From Gracilaria vermiculophylla (Eukaryota > Rhodophyta > Florideophyceae > Gracilariales > Gracilariaceae), in NCBI GenBank assembly GCA_019155205.2, contig JAHNZQ020000092.1, positions 1,174,207 through 1,238,206 of the forward strand: 64,000 nt of DNA, written 5' to 3'. Below are positions 43,699 to 54,777 of this stretch, piece after piece (within the stretch, counting starts at the first letter, position 1; each line of letters starts with the position of its first letter). The notes under the pieces are model-generated. The model worked only from the letters and a program-made list of their open reading frames with translations, did not search any database and was not told the DNA's origin. Position numbers and translations under genes: made by a program.

Positions 43699-45495
43699 CG
43701 CAGCAGCGGAAAGCGACGCCGAACGCGGAAAGTTCAAAGCCCTAAACCTCCTTGGAGTGCAATCACGGACCAAGTCGTGAAGAATTCCCCGGAAGGGCGT
43801 TGCACTTCATGATTCATACCAACTGAATCAAAATTGTTTTTGTTAAAATAGAAAAAAATTGTGAGTGCACGAACAATACGCAGAGCGGCATGCGCGGTAC
43901 TAGACGCTTGCTCATAAGGGAGACTTACGAGGAATGTTGGGAATAATGAATAATAAAAGCATTTTAATTTGAAAGAGCATCGTAAAACAAAACTTAATCG
44001 CATTGCTCCCTCAAAAAGCTGCCTTAAAAAAAAAGGAAATTAATATATGCTTGAGAAACTTGAAGTTAGATTTAGGCGAATTGCAATTTTACGTGATCAA
44101 GAGAGGCATAGTCTTCGAAAAGAACGATAAAAATGTTTATATCAACATTATTTCAGATGCTTGATTAGGATATGAGCTTGAACAACAAACTTCACCACGG
44201 ACATATAGTATTAATGAAGCGATGTGGAATGCAAGGGCTATCAAACCACTTCATAAAATATGAATATTTAAGACATTTTGTAATATAGTATTTATCAAAG
44301 TAAATGTATTTCTCAATACAATATCGAGCCAGATTTTATGTCTAACATTAATCAAAAGCTGGTTTTCTGAACTAAACACAATTATCATGCAGTTAATTGG
44401 ACATTCACTGTATTTGGATCTTTTGAATAATGTCTGAAGCATATTGGCCGAAATCGTTCGGGGCTATGGCATGCGATCTCAAATAGTTTTTGTATTGAGA
44501 ATTGGATTGCAAGTTGGTGAAATGTAATCTACACTTTTAATATGATTTCTCAGACATACCCGATAGCAAAGCATTGCATGGGTTGAATTCAGCAAAAAAT
44601 GGTAAGCTGAACTACTAAAAAAGACAGAATGAAATATAAAAGAAAAATATCATGTATATTTGAAACTATTTTTCTACTCTAAAACGTTTGTTATGCAATA
44701 CAAATTGCTAGAGATTGAAAAGTAGTGGCAGTCAATTGGCAGTAGTTTTTGTCAAGCCATTGACAAAATGAAATTAATAATGTACATACATTTTCACAAT
44801 TCGCACTAAGTATGTAATTCAAGGAAAGTCAAAGTTTAATTGCATACGAATATTGCAAATACGTTGTTAGTAAACACACCATAGAAAAGTAATAAAATGC
44901 AAATCATAAACACACCATAGAAAAGTAATAAAATGCAAATCATTTCGCGCTTCAACATCTATAATAATTTGATGAACTCTTCAATTTAGTTTTAGTGGTA
45001 ACGTTTGTGCGATTCTTTCGCATTCCACACATCGTATTTGTTTAGAAAGTAAAGAAGTCTGGGTCAGAAATAAAAAAATTCAAAATCTCTGAAAAGTTGC
45101 AAAAAGTATGTATAGACACATATAATATGCTTATTTACATCTTCATCCCAGTTTTATCATATAGATTGAATTTGATGAAACATAACAGTAATGTTTACGA
45201 CAATCTAAAGAATTTATTGACGTGCCTGAACTTTAAACATTGCCCCATTAAACGAGCAAGTTTTATGATAACTAATAAAAAATTATGTTGAACTATTGGT
45301 GTTGATCAATGAATGAGTCATTACTTTAGATGGTTTTTGGAAAATTGATTGTTCAGTCATAGTGACACTAATCATTAAGACAGATTTATTTTGAAAAGGT
45401 TATCGAAAACCCCTATTTTCAATTAATAAAAATAGGGGTGTTAGTTTATCACCACAAAGAATAACGTTTTGAAATAGTTTTCGGGACCTACTTTT
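43699..45495. other. AT-rich gene-free block
   Basis: About 1.8 kb, mostly A and T, with no open frame worth naming on either strand and a small tandem duplication at 44871-44942. It separates the transposon-rich part from the host genes. Confidence 0.6.
44871..44942 (+). repeat. 36-base tandem duplication
   Basis: The unit TAAACACACC...GCAAATCA (36 bases) occurs twice without a mismatch, at 44871-44906 and 44907-44942. Confidence 0.95.
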
Positions 45496-46260
45496 TTACA
45501 CATTTTGAAACACTTTGCCAATGTGAAATTTCCAGAAAAAGTATATACTTACTGACGAAACGGAAATTTTATTTCGAACACAAATCAAACGTGTGAAACA
45601 GATCTCACGACACATTCCGTCGAGCTTTTTCTCGCCATCACCATGGGGAAGACGATGAAAACTTGAGACACCGCCTCCGCTTCCGCTGCAGTTTATGGAA
45701 AACCTGGGCCTCTTTCGATCGCACACCGGAGAAGAACACGACCTTCTTGTGATGGAAACTAGAGTCGTTCCGGAAGCTCTCCATAACGTCGCCGTTCGAT
45801 TGAAAACATCAGAATGTAACCTCAAACGCCGCTCGTTCATGTAGACATGCGACCCAAGCATCATTCTTTGCAAAACAGTTTACATCATTAAAAGCTGTTG
45901 GCGGGTGCCCATCTCTGCCCGGCACAGCAGTTCCAGTTCCGTATGCTATCTACTCCACGCCGGACATTCCAAAATGAGCTGGTGTACGTGCCACAACACG
46001 TTGTTGCGCCAACCACGTGCTCCAAAACTCTGGTGTTTCACGTTCGTCAGCCCCCTGTGCTTCTTTTGATTGTCCACTAACCGAGAATGACAGTGGCCAA
46101 ATCATATAACTGCTCTGTCATGCAAACGAGGCAACGGGAGCTTTGCATGGATTAACATAAATTGTAAATTGGCGACCAACGCGTGATGAGCAGAACGGGA
46201 ACTGCTGTGGCGGGCAGAGCTGGGCACCGGCCAACGTCATATCAGAAAGATGACTCCAAC
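45496..46260. other. Unassigned sequence downstream of the zinc-finger gene
   Basis: A 125-codon minus frame at 45496-45873 has no recognised motif. The remainder may be 3' flank of the zinc-finger gene. Confidence 0.3.
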
Positions 46261-47478
46261 CTACCGTTGGGCACCGTCCCCCTTCTCTTCTTTTTCTGGG
46301 TTATTTATTGGCTTATAGACACAACCATGTACACAGTCGTGAGCTTCCTTGGTACCGAATATGTCTTGATGCATATTCTTACAATGCCGCGTAAGAATAC
46401 TTTTCCGAGCAAAGGCGTCTCCGCATACTTGGCACTCAAAGTTGCGTATTTTGTTGTGCACTGCATCAACATGTCGTGTTACGTCGCCACGGGCTCCGAA
46501 ACGAAGCCCGCACCTGTGAGGGCACTCGAAGCGTTTCTCCTTCAAATGTACAACGCGGTAATGGCTGACGACCCCACTCTGTTGATGGAATCGCCTTTGA
46601 CAAGTTGGGCAAGCATGCGGTCGGGGCCTTTCGTCTCCATTAGGACGCCCCCGCCTGTGTGTACGATGTTTAGTCACTCCGGAGTTTTGTGACACCCCGA
46701 GGCTCGGAGTTTCATGGTTAAGCCTTGGTGGGGGTGGACTCTCAATATGAGAATGAGCCTCTCCGTCTTGTTGGTCGTGGGATGAACCGGAGGAATCGTT
46801 CTTGCCGGGTTGCTGTCTTCGGGATTCCTCCCGTTCGCGCAAGGTTTTGATGAGGCTTTCTATTTCCGGTTGCGTAGTAATGGGCTTATCATGTTCGCCT
46901 CGTGCACGTTTCCGGGAAGGCGTGATTGGCTCATCGGAGGGACGTTGATCGAGTGCATTGCATCCCTTGCGGTTCTGATGAGGTAGTATTTCCTCATTTT
47001 CAGCTTCCTTATCCTTCTTATCAACCCTCGGTTCTACAGATTGCTCTCGACAAGGAACGTTGTCGTTAGATGACTTGTTTGCAGCAATGCCGGCTGCCAA
47101 TTCCTCACTCGTAGGCAGCCCGAGCGACTTCAATGATGGGAGGCTACCCTTCACCGACCGATCCTCCAGCTGTGTCACAAATTCCGACATCTGGTAGAGT
47201 ATCGACGGAAACTTTGGCCGTGCTGGAGTAATCGGTTCAACTGCAAGTGGTGGAAGGTAGTCCGCCGAGTAGGGATACGGGACTGGAGTCTCGTCGTCCT
47301 TCTCATTTACCAGAGCGCTCACCGGAAGACCCCCTATCCGTCGACGTTTCTTCTCTGGCTCGTCTTTCACAGGTTCCGTCTTGTCATCCCCGGTAGCAGG
47401 TGTCACTGGGGAAATCACGGGCTGTTCGGTGTCGGCCAGAACAAAGTTGTGGATCTTTAGTTTCGGTAAAGATGCCAT
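46261..47478 (-). CDS. C2H2 zinc-finger protein, probable transcription factor
   Basis: 405 codons in one exon. The first 285 residues are low-complexity, charged and Ser/Pro-rich, with basic clusters at about residues 43-47 (KKRRR) and near 200 (RKRAR) that look like nuclear localisation signals. Three consecutive C2H2 fingers lie at about residues 288-311 (ACPTC...HYRVVH), 318-341 (CPHRC...HVDAVH) and 347-370 (CQVC...HCKNMH). Linkers are of the usual length. A further Cys/His cluster (HDCVHGC) follows near the C-terminus. Such fingers usually bind DNA; the target is unknown. Codon use is ordinary, unlike the extreme GC genes to the right. The ATG at 47478 is the first in frame after upstream stops. 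Confidence 0.88.
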   Translation of the reverse strand: MASLPKLKIHNFVLADTEQPVISPVTPATGDDKTEPVKDEPEKKRRRIGGLPVSALVNEKDDETPVPYPYSADYLPPLAVEPITPARPKFPSILYQMSEFVTQLEDRSVKGSLPSLKSLGLPTSEELAAGIAANKSSNDNVPCREQSVEPRVDKKDKEAENEEILPHQNRKGCNALDQRPSDEPITPSRKRARGEHDKPITTQPEIESLIKTLREREESRRQQPGKNDSSGSSHDQQDGEAHSHIESPPPPRLNHETPSLGVSQNSGVTKHRTHRRGRPNGDERPRPHACPTCQRRFHQQSGVVSHYRVVHLKEKRFECPHRCGLRFGARGDVTRHVDAVHNKIRNFECQVCGDAFARKSILTRHCKNMHQDIFGTKEAHDCVHGCVYKPINNPEKEEKGDGAQR

Positions 47479-49149
47479 TGTTTGTAAAAATAGCGAAACA
47501 CGACGTTGTCAACGAACAGGGAAGCAGGAGTCGAGTGCGGTAGAGAAATAGAGACCTTCTGCGCAACGAACAGAAACGGTTTGAAGCGGATGTAGGGCAG
47601 CCTACCTCTCTGCATTAGCTGAAGCGAAGAACTGGCTTCTTATATAGAAGATGAAGTTTCCATAAATGGCGCCAAGGAAACAAAGAATTGCGACACTACT
47701 GCTTGGCAGAAGGTGACCGGAGGAAGTCAGAGATTGAGTCAACATCAGAAACTGGATAGGATGTCTACGTCACTCGCATTAGTTGATGACAAACAACAGC
47801 TGTGGCTAAGAGCGAAAAAAGGTGCGGCACATTTCGAAGACGAAGCTTGACCATAAGCCTCCACGAAATATGTTAGTATGCCTTCTAAGATTGCTTGATA
47901 TTTCTCAATAACTTTCCGATAGTGGGACAGGAGGATATCTTGACAGTACATGCTGAAACAGTTTGAAGCGTGTTAGCGGAAGCTTGGTGAAGTGTGTAGG
48001 TGTAGTGTCAAGTTCAGGAAGTCCTTTAGACTGCCATGAAGTCTGCTGCGCATGTGACGCAAGTAGCAACAAAACAGAATGAATTGAATGGATATGTGTG
48101 CTGAAAGTGAAGCCAAGATTAGATGCATCTGGAATCTCAAGGAGTGTGAGCCACCGAGTCACAGATTTACCCTGGCCCTCAAGCTTGGTTGATAAATTGA
48201 CGTCCAGGAAATGGATGTTGAAAGAGCACATCGCAGTTCACACCGTCGTGACAGGAAGAAAGGTCGGGTTGTGGGATGCAGGTCCACTCGGGACTTAAAT
48301 GCTGTGAATTGTGGTTTCTCAAAATAGCTTTAGGATTGCATGGACGTCGAAGAACTTGTTAGCGTTCAGAAGACATTAACTTTTGAAAAAGCCGTCATGG
48401 AAGAAATGATGGAGAATCCGAAAGTCATACTGGTTTCGTAGGTGCTTTCCGCAGTTGTGCTCTTTTCGCAAGTGGATGTAGCGCTTAACATGTATAGAAC
48501 CGTCAGCTTATCATGGGGTATGGCTCGCGACTGAAAGGGCAAGTACACCACAAGTTTGTTTGTTGTCCATGAAATACCATCGCCGAAATACAGTGCCAGT
48601 GAATGTCAATGGGAAGTTTCCGCCCCCGCATTCGCATCAGTCATGTGATCAAGAACGATTGCATTCCATGTGATTCGCCTCAAGTCGGAATGATCAAGGG
48701 ATTGTGCAAGGGGATGAAAGTCTGTGGTAGTGCAGATCCATTACCTCATCAGCAGCTCCACAAGCGCGCCACTTGCTTGGTTGACGCGTGGATACTTGAT
48801 CGAGTTGAGGGACCAATGCCTGACCGGCGAAAACGAAATTGTCCTTCCAGTCTGTGCTCCACGTCTACATCCTAATTATACGTAATCAAGAAAATCAGAC
48901 ACAGTGAATGCGATTATCGTTCCAATACTTTCAGCGGCAGCAGCGAATCAGTTGAAAACAGAAATCGACGTGGAAACGACAAAATCATGGCTGACAACAC
49001 AAGTTCATTTGCTGCCGTTGTTCCCTCGATCCGCTAGTTACCGGAAGTGCTTACTGGCTCACCATTACCGAGCGTACATTGTTTCCAAGAAAGGGGGTAC
49101 ATTGTCCCCAAGACCCTTCCTTGCTGACTTTTCGTGAATCACAATCGTT
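47479..49149. other. Spacer between zinc-finger and EF-hand genes
   Basis: Contains the upstream regions of two divergent genes and several short frames (47905-48231 minus, 48603-48875 plus, 48904-49137 plus). The last ends 12 bases before the EF-hand gene and may be 5' leader. None has a recognised domain. Confidence 0.4.
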
Positions 49150-50094
49150 ATGTCAGAGAAATCCAAGCTCAACAAGGTTGCGTCTGATCTCCATTCTCTT
49201 TTTGTCAAACTTGCCTCAGCATGTTTGAGGGAGGAGCCGAGCGATGTCGAGCAGTTTTGTCTTCAATGGCTTGCAACTCGTCACGGCATAGATCTTGAAA
49301 GTGAGCTTGTGATAACGAGAGTGCAGAGCGCCGATTCTCCAGTAGACAAGAAATGGAAGGCAAAAAAAAACCGAAACCGGGATAGGGAGGATGGAAAGAA
49401 ATCTAGAAACGCTGAGGACTACACAACTGACGACAACAACGACCACAGCGATATTTTTCACACGGACGGTGATTCCAAGGGTTCTGGGTCCGGGCTTGAA
49501 ACGCTTGGTCGTGTTAAAACGGTGGCAGAAAATACTCAGCTGAGCGCTCCCAGCTGCTCTCTGTTTTCTACGGCTGTTATATCGGACGAGGAGCTCGAGC
49601 GCAAGACGGAATTGTATCGAAACGATGATCGGATGAAGAGTTTGTTTCATGCGTGGGACGGTGACGGCAGTGGAAAGGTGGATTTCGTGGAGTTGGTGCT
49701 CGCTCTTCACAAGTTTGAAGACGTGGCAAGTGCAGGAGTTGATATTCAAGTAGCGTCTGATGCTTTGGTGCAGTTTGTTGAGTCAGACACAGAGCGTGAA
49801 CTCAACCTGACTGAATTCACCCGCGTTATCATTCTTTTTGCGCTCAATAACTTTCATGCGGACTTTGACAGTGTGGCTGATCATATGTTAAAGGTTGCGA
49901 CTAGTACAAGTGAGGCGGCAGTGTTGCGAGCAGCCTGCGGTGCTGATGTGAGTGATCTGCAAGCCGCAGACAAGGAGGAGCAGGAATTCCTGCGAGAAAC
50001 AGTCATGGGTATGGAACAGCATGTAACGCACAACATACAGAAACTGCGTGAACAGCGAACACCTCGCAACTGTCAATCGTTCGGGAACAACTGA
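49150..50094 (+). CDS. RIIa-like plus EF-hand protein
   Basis: 314 codons, one exon. Residues about 10-42 (LHSLFVKLASACLREEPSDV, then EQFCLQWLA) match the dimerisation/docking (RIIa) pattern, a short helix pair that docks A-kinase anchoring helices and occurs in many ciliary proteins. Residues 65-115 are a charged linker. A canonical EF-hand loop lies at residues 170-181 (DGDGSGKVDFVE), with all calcium ligands at positions 1, 3, 5, 7, 9 and 12. A second, degenerate EF-hand (ESDTERELNLTEF) follows at about 211-223. The RIIa plus EF-hand combination suggests a calcium-responsive anchor or regulator. If the RIIa reading is right, a ciliary or flagellar role should be considered. The RIIa call is weaker than the EF-hand call. 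Confidence 0.75.
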   Translation: MSEKSKLNKVASDLHSLFVKLASACLREEPSDVEQFCLQWLATRHGIDLESELVITRVQSADSPVDKKWKAKKNRNRDREDGKKSRNAEDYTTDDNNDHSDIFHTDGDSKGSGSGLETLGRVKTVAENTQLSAPSCSLFSTAVISDEELERKTELYRNDDRMKSLFHAWDGDGSGKVDFVELVLALHKFEDVASAGVDIQVASDALVQFVESDTERELNLTEFTRVIILFALNNFHADFDSVADHMLKVATSTSEAAVLRAACGADVSDLQAADKEEQEFLRETVMGMEQHVTHNIQKLREQRTPRNCQSFGNN

Positions 50095-50735
50095 GTTGTC
50101 TCGGCAGAACTGGGACACATTTTGCTTGAGACGACAAGCAGTTAACAGTTGTTACCACTTGCACGGCAAAGCTTTGCTCTTCAATAGGATGACGTTTGCA
50201 ACAGCTCTGATTCGTATGGATCGATAGCCCCCGATGTAGCATTGAGAAAGTTCTTTTACTAAAACTATTCTACGAGGTTAAATGAGTCGGCACGTGCTTC
50301 AACATAAAACGTTGTTTTAGAGATTTGAAGAAAGAACTTGAGCGACGGCGCTCATGGTGAAAGTCGAGCTAGGTAGGGCAAACCAAGCCAGAAAACCTGC
50401 GAGCATGGCTGTCACAGAGACGGACGCGTCATGTGAGAAATGGTTGCACGGGGACCATGTCCTCGAGGGCAGTGGATTCTTGACGACAGCGTAGTGACGC
50501 ACGGGCCAATCTCGCGCGGAACATTAGTAAATCATGGATTTTTCTTTGCATGATTTTCATAGAACGAGCATTGCATGTACTACTTACTTGCTACTCCTGC
50601 AGCCTCCAGTGCTCCCGAGCAATCCAGACTGTACCGAGATGCGCTTATGCGCTCTTCTTTCCCGAAACATACATTGAACGTCGGCTGGGCGACGCGAAGA
50701 TGTTGTCATGCTGCAGTTGAGCAACGACGATTACA
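50095..50735. other. Spacer upstream of the BEACH gene
   Basis: No open frame of note. It holds the 3' flank of the EF-hand gene and the presumed promoter of the BEACH gene, of moderate GC content. Confidence 0.5.
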
Positions 50736-53700
50736 ATGGCTAACATAAACCGAACAAGAAGGAAACCTCGTTTTTCCCTCCTTCTCCTTGAAGAAGGGGA
50801 GGTGTTGCTTTCTGATCTAGCTGTTCACTATCACTTTATCCCCGAAACTGTCGCCGATTCATCACTGCCCCCGCCTCACTCTTTCGCAAGGAGACTGATT
50901 TCGCGCTCTGCGAGCACTGGAATTTCAGGTCGAGTGAAGGTCGGCACCCATAACTTGTTTTTCGATGGGGACGAATGGCGAGATCCAGTGATTCGAATTC
51001 CTTTTCTTTCGGTGAAGCAAGCGCGCCGCACGCGAAACGGTGCTTGGTCGACGTGCGGTGAAGGCGACGCAGGTTCGGTGGACGTTGCAGCAACTGACGA
51101 GGAAAACTCTGTGTTCGTAGAGGCGAGTCGAGCCACTTTTCAAAGAGAGTGCGGAACCGATCACCCTTACGTCGACGTGCACATGAAGGGCAGACACATC
51201 TTCACGCCGATCTACACTTTGGCCGCCGAACTGATGGAAGAGATCAACATGTTGTTGGACATTACCGCCACGCCTTCACGACGAGAAAGAGAGCGTCGCC
51301 TTAAAGAGGTTGTTAAAATACGAGAATCGCGTGTGCCGTTCGACATCACCTTGCTTGAGCACGGTGCGCGAGAGAGTGCGATCATGGACGCTGCTGCTTC
51401 CGCCATATACGCGCTGGCTAGGGCCCCTGGGCGCTTCCGAATAACAAAGTACAACGTGTACTTCATGCCAATCCACGGGGAGTCGTCGCAAGTGGCGGAG
51501 CGAATTGCGGTGGAATGCATAACAGCCGTGCGAAAACTTCGGCACGGCTGCCGCAATTCGTCGCTGGAGTTGACGTACAGCGCACGCGAGGAGGGCACAG
51601 AGCAGCCGCCGTTGTCAACGTTGATGATTTCGTTCGAAGCCATGGACGTTCGCGACAGGGCGTTTGGTGTGTTGATGGACGTGGTGAAACATGAAGTGCA
51701 ACTTTTCGACCGCCCTGAACTGGAACACACGCTGGCTCGGTGGCGCAAGGGAAGAATCTCCAACTTTGACTACCTCATGTACTTGAACCTCGCCGCGGGG
51801 CGCAGCTTCAACGACCTGTCGCAGTACCCGGTGTTCCCGTGGGTCCTGCAAGACTACAAATCAGCGTTGCTAGACTTGGAAAACGCCGATTCATTTCGCG
51901 ATTTGTCCAATCCGATCGGTGCTCTCAACGCTGAGAGGCTGCAAGTGTTCCGCGCCCGGTATGAGGACATGCCGAAGCCCAAGTTCCTGTACGGGACGCA
52001 CTACTCTACCCCCGCGTACACCATAAACTACCTGGTGAGAGCGGCGCCCGCGGCGATGCTGCGGCTGCAGAACGGCAGGTTCGACACTCCGGACAGACTG
52101 TTCCACAGCATCGGCAGCACGTGGGAGGGCGTGCTGCGAAACCAGGGGGACGTGAAGGAACTGATTCCCGAGTTTTACGCGGTGGACCTGCGGCGCGGCG
52201 ACTGCTCCGGGGTGCTGTCGCGCTTTTCGGCGCCGGGGCAGTTTCTGGAGAACGTGCTCGGGCTGGAGCTGGGCAGCAGGCAGGACGGCAAGCGCGTGGA
52301 CGACGTGGAGCTGCCCGCGTGGGCGCGCGGCAGCGCGGAGCTGTTCATCCGGCGCCACCGCGCGGCGCTGGAGAGCGAGCACGTGTCGCAGCGGCTGCAC
52401 CTGTGGGTCGACCTCATCTTCGGGGTGAAGAGCAAGAGCGCGGCGGCGCACAACGTGTTCTTCACGGACGTGGCGCTGCCGAGCTCGCTGGACGACGCGC
52501 CGCACGTGGCGGGCGAGGAGATCTCGCGCATTGAGACGGTGTACCTGGAGTTTGGGCGCACGCCCGAGCGCCTTTTCGGCCACCCGCACCCTCCGAGGTA
52601 CGGCGATGACCATGAGCAGGTGGCGAGAGGCGAGCCGCGGTCGGGCACGGAGGGGTGGGCGGCAGCACAGGAAGAGGCGCACGAGGCGAAGCAAGCGGGG
52701 TGCGGGCGCGGAGCGCAGGCGGTCGTGCGCTGCGATGGGGAGCGCGAGGGGCTGCTGCTGCGGTTGAAGACGGAACGAGTGTGGCGGTCGGGGTGCAACA
52801 GGCAAGAGCGCACGGGGTGTGGGGCAAGCGGGCACATTGTTGCGCCGTTGAAAGCGTGCGAAGCGCAGGGGAAGCGGTGGGACGACGGTGCGGTTGCGCG
52901 GCCTGCGCTGGTGGCGGTGGTGTGCGAGGCGGCGCAAGGGGGCGTTGTGGACGTGGCGCTGATGTGCGGCGAGGAGGCGTCGGCGGCGCAAGGGGCGGGG
53001 ACGGAGGCGGAGTCGGCGATGATGTGCACGCTGTGGGAGGACGCGCACGTGAAAGTGCACACGCAGCAGAGGGCGGTGCGGTGCAAGCACGTGGCGGACA
53101 TGTGCAGCATGGCGACGCTTCCGCGGCGCATGATCGCGTGCGGGACGGTGAACGGCGGCATCGGGCTGTACGTGATCGACACGGGGCGGTTGCAGGAGGC
53201 GGTGGTGGCGGCGCACGACGCGGCTGTGTACGCGCTGGAGTACGTGCCGGAGCTGGACGTGCTGCTGTCCGGGTCCAAGGACGGCAGCCTCAAGGTGTGG
53301 CGCGTGGGTCGGTGCGCGCAGCGCGGCGCGTCGCTTCGGCTGGCGGTGGAGCTGGACGCGGAAAGCTGCGTTGTGGACATTTGCGCGTGCTGCGAGGCGG
53401 CGGCGGCGGCGGGTGGGGCGGGCGGCGCGGCGCGGCGCGGGCGCACGCTGCTGGTTGCGGCATGCACGACGGACCAAAACGTGCTGGTGTGGGAGGTGGA
53501 CGTGGACAAGACGGACAAGCAGTTTGTGGAGGCGATGTGGCGGCAGAGGGCGAGCGGGTGGCAGGCGAAGGGCGGCGACGGGGCGGGGGCTGGGCGGTGG
53601 AGGAGAATGACGTGGGTGTGGCAAGGCGGTGATGCAAGGGCGGCGCTGGCTACGGTGCACCCCGACGGGCGGTGGCTGAGAATATGGAAGCTGGACGACA

Positions 53701-54014
53701 GCGACACGGCGTTTGCCGAGGTGCTGCTTTGCGAAGAAAGCAACGCGCTGTGCATCACGTCGCACGCGCGGTGGGCGACGGTGCTGGTTGGGGGGGCGGG
53801 CGGGCGAATAAACGAGTACGACAGCACGGGGCTGTGCGTCGGGGGGGTTGTGGCCGGGCACAAACACATCCGCCGGGTGATGGTGGCGCACGGCGGCACG
53901 CGCGTGTACGCGCTGTGCGGCGCAAATGAAGTGGTGCGCATGGACGCGGAGGCGCAGGCGGCGGAGGCGACGGCGGCGGTGGTGGACGTTTGTGCAGACG
54001 AGCGAGACGCTTAA
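50736..54014 (+). CDS. FAN/NSMAF-like BEACH-WD40 protein
   Basis: 1,092 codons, one exon. The N-terminal ~330 residues fit the GRAM/PH region of FAN-type proteins (RFSLLLLEEGEVLLSDL, then NLFFDGDEW). The BEACH domain follows (about residues 336-616): WRKGRISNFDYLMYLNLAAG, RSFNDLSQYPVFPWVL, then YLEFGRTPERLFGHPHPPR, its usual end. A low-complexity insert covers 620-780. A WD40 propeller fills the C-terminus, with recognisable blades such as AACGTVNGG-like turns at about 804 and LLSGSKDGSLKVWRVG at about 845. BEACH proteins act in membrane trafficking and receptor signalling; animal FAN couples the TNF receptor to neutral sphingomyelinase. Composition shifts abruptly to very high GC inside the gene at about codon 430. 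Confidence 0.88.
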   Translation: MANINRTRRKPRFSLLLLEEGEVLLSDLAVHYHFIPETVADSSLPPPHSFARRLISRSASTGISGRVKVGTHNLFFDGDEWRDPVIRIPFLSVKQARRTRNGAWSTCGEGDAGSVDVAATDEENSVFVEASRATFQRECGTDHPYVDVHMKGRHIFTPIYTLAAELMEEINMLLDITATPSRRERERRLKEVVKIRESRVPFDITLLEHGARESAIMDAAASAIYALARAPGRFRITKYNVYFMPIHGESSQVAERIAVECITAVRKLRHGCRNSSLELTYSAREEGTEQPPLSTLMISFEAMDVRDRAFGVLMDVVKHEVQLFDRPELEHTLARWRKGRISNFDYLMYLNLAAGRSFNDLSQYPVFPWVLQDYKSALLDLENADSFRDLSNPIGALNAERLQVFRARYEDMPKPKFLYGTHYSTPAYTINYLVRAAPAAMLRLQNGRFDTPDRLFHSIGSTWEGVLRNQGDVKELIPEFYAVDLRRGDCSGVLSRFSAPGQFLENVLGLELGSRQDGKRVDDVELPAWARGSAELFIRRHRAALESEHVSQRLHLWVDLIFGVKSKSAAAHNVFFTDVALPSSLDDAPHVAGEEISRIETVYLEFGRTPERLFGHPHPPRYGDDHEQVARGEPRSGTEGWAAAQEEAHEAKQAGCGRGAQAVVRCDGEREGLLLRLKTERVWRSGCNRQERTGCGASGHIVAPLKACEAQGKRWDDGAVARPALVAVVCEAAQGGVVDVALMCGEEASAAQGAGTEAESAMMCTLWEDAHVKVHTQQRAVRCKHVADMCSMATLPRRMIACGTVNGGIGLYVIDTGRLQEAVVAAHDAAVYALEYVPELDVLLSGSKDGSLKVWRVGRCAQRGASLRLAVELDAESCVVDICACCEAAAAAGGAGGAARRGRTLLVAACTTDQNVLVWEVDVDKTDKQFVEAMWRQRASGWQAKGGDGAGAGRWRRMTWVWQGGDARAALATVHPDGRWLRIWKLDDSDTAFAEVLLCEESNALCITSHARWATVLVGGAGGRINEYDSTGLCVGGVVAGHKHIRRVMVAHGGTRVYALCGANEVVRMDAEAQAAEATAAVVDVCADERDA

Positions 54015-54037
54015 AACGTGCGCGGGTGAGTGCCGCT

Positions 54038-54618
54038 TTAGAGTGCGAGGGTGTGCAGGAAGGCGATGAGGTTGGGCACGGCGTTGGCGGACAGAGAGGG
54101 CAGCGAGTACGACATGACGCCGTACACGGGCGCGCGGCCGGCGGCGGCGGCGACGCAGAAGGCGCACGCGCCGGCGCCGGACACGGCGTCGCCGCGGCGG
54201 CCGTACACGAGCAGCACGCCGCGCGTGCGCTCCCACTGGTGCACGTCGAAGCGGCGCGCGCCGAGCACGATGCCCGCGCGCACGGCGTGCTCGCGCGAGC
54301 GGAACAGGCGCGGCAGCGCGCTGGCGGCGGCGTCAGAACGCAGCGGCGGCGGCGGCGGCGGCGGTGCGCGCGGCGGTGGCCAACGTACTCGGCGTCCGGG
54401 GGCGCGAGCGCGCGCGCGCGCGCGGGCAGCGTCAGCACGCTGCGCGCGCCGCGCAGCACGTGCAGCTCGTCGCAGTGCGCGCCCAGCAGCTGCTGCGCCG
54501 CGCGCAGCGCGCCCGGCGCCAGCGCGGCGGGCGCGGCCGCGCGCGCGGGCGCGACGTCGGCGCGCGCGGGCGCGACGTCGGCGGGCGCGCGCGCGACGTC
54601 GGCGGGCGCGAGCGTCAT
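54038..54618 (-). CDS. Small profilin-like protein, two exons
   Basis: Exon 1 is 54618-54389 and exon 2 is 54320-54038, with a 68-base intron (54388-54321) bounded by GTACGTTG and CAG. The spliced length is 513 bases (170 residues plus stop), and the splice joins two frames that otherwise stop. After an Ala-rich N-terminus the sequence runs DELHVLRGARSVLTLP, then GIVLGARRFDVHQW, GVLLVYGRRGD, AFCVA and VYGVMSYSLP, ending in NLIAFLHTLAL. The order (GI-LG--RF-V, a Gly-Arg-Arg-Gly turn, a helix of about 12 residues at the end) resembles profilin, an actin-monomer-binding protein. The similarity is faint and only a structural comparison would settle it. It ends 23 bases from the BEACH gene stop, tail to tail. 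Confidence 0.5.
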
Positions 54619-54740
54619 TGCGGCGGGCGCGCGGGGGCGGCGGCGGAGCTGGCGGTGCGCACGCGCGCGTCAAAACGGCGCGCTCGGCCGCCGTGGGCGG
54701 CGAGTTTACTAGCGGCGCTGGCGCGCCCTTGACGCGCAGC

Positions 54741-54777
<37 letters not shown>

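Noticed and set aside
46183..46692. 169-codon plus frame opposite the zinc-finger gene
   Set aside because: It lies antisense to the well-supported C2H2 fingers, and its product has no motif.
51891..54236. 781-codon open frame on the minus strand opposite the BEACH gene
   Set aside because: It is a shadow of GC-rich codons: the plus frame has recognisable BEACH and WD40 motifs, while the minus product is Arg/Pro/His-rich without any motif. A second minus shadow (52175-53941) has the same cause.
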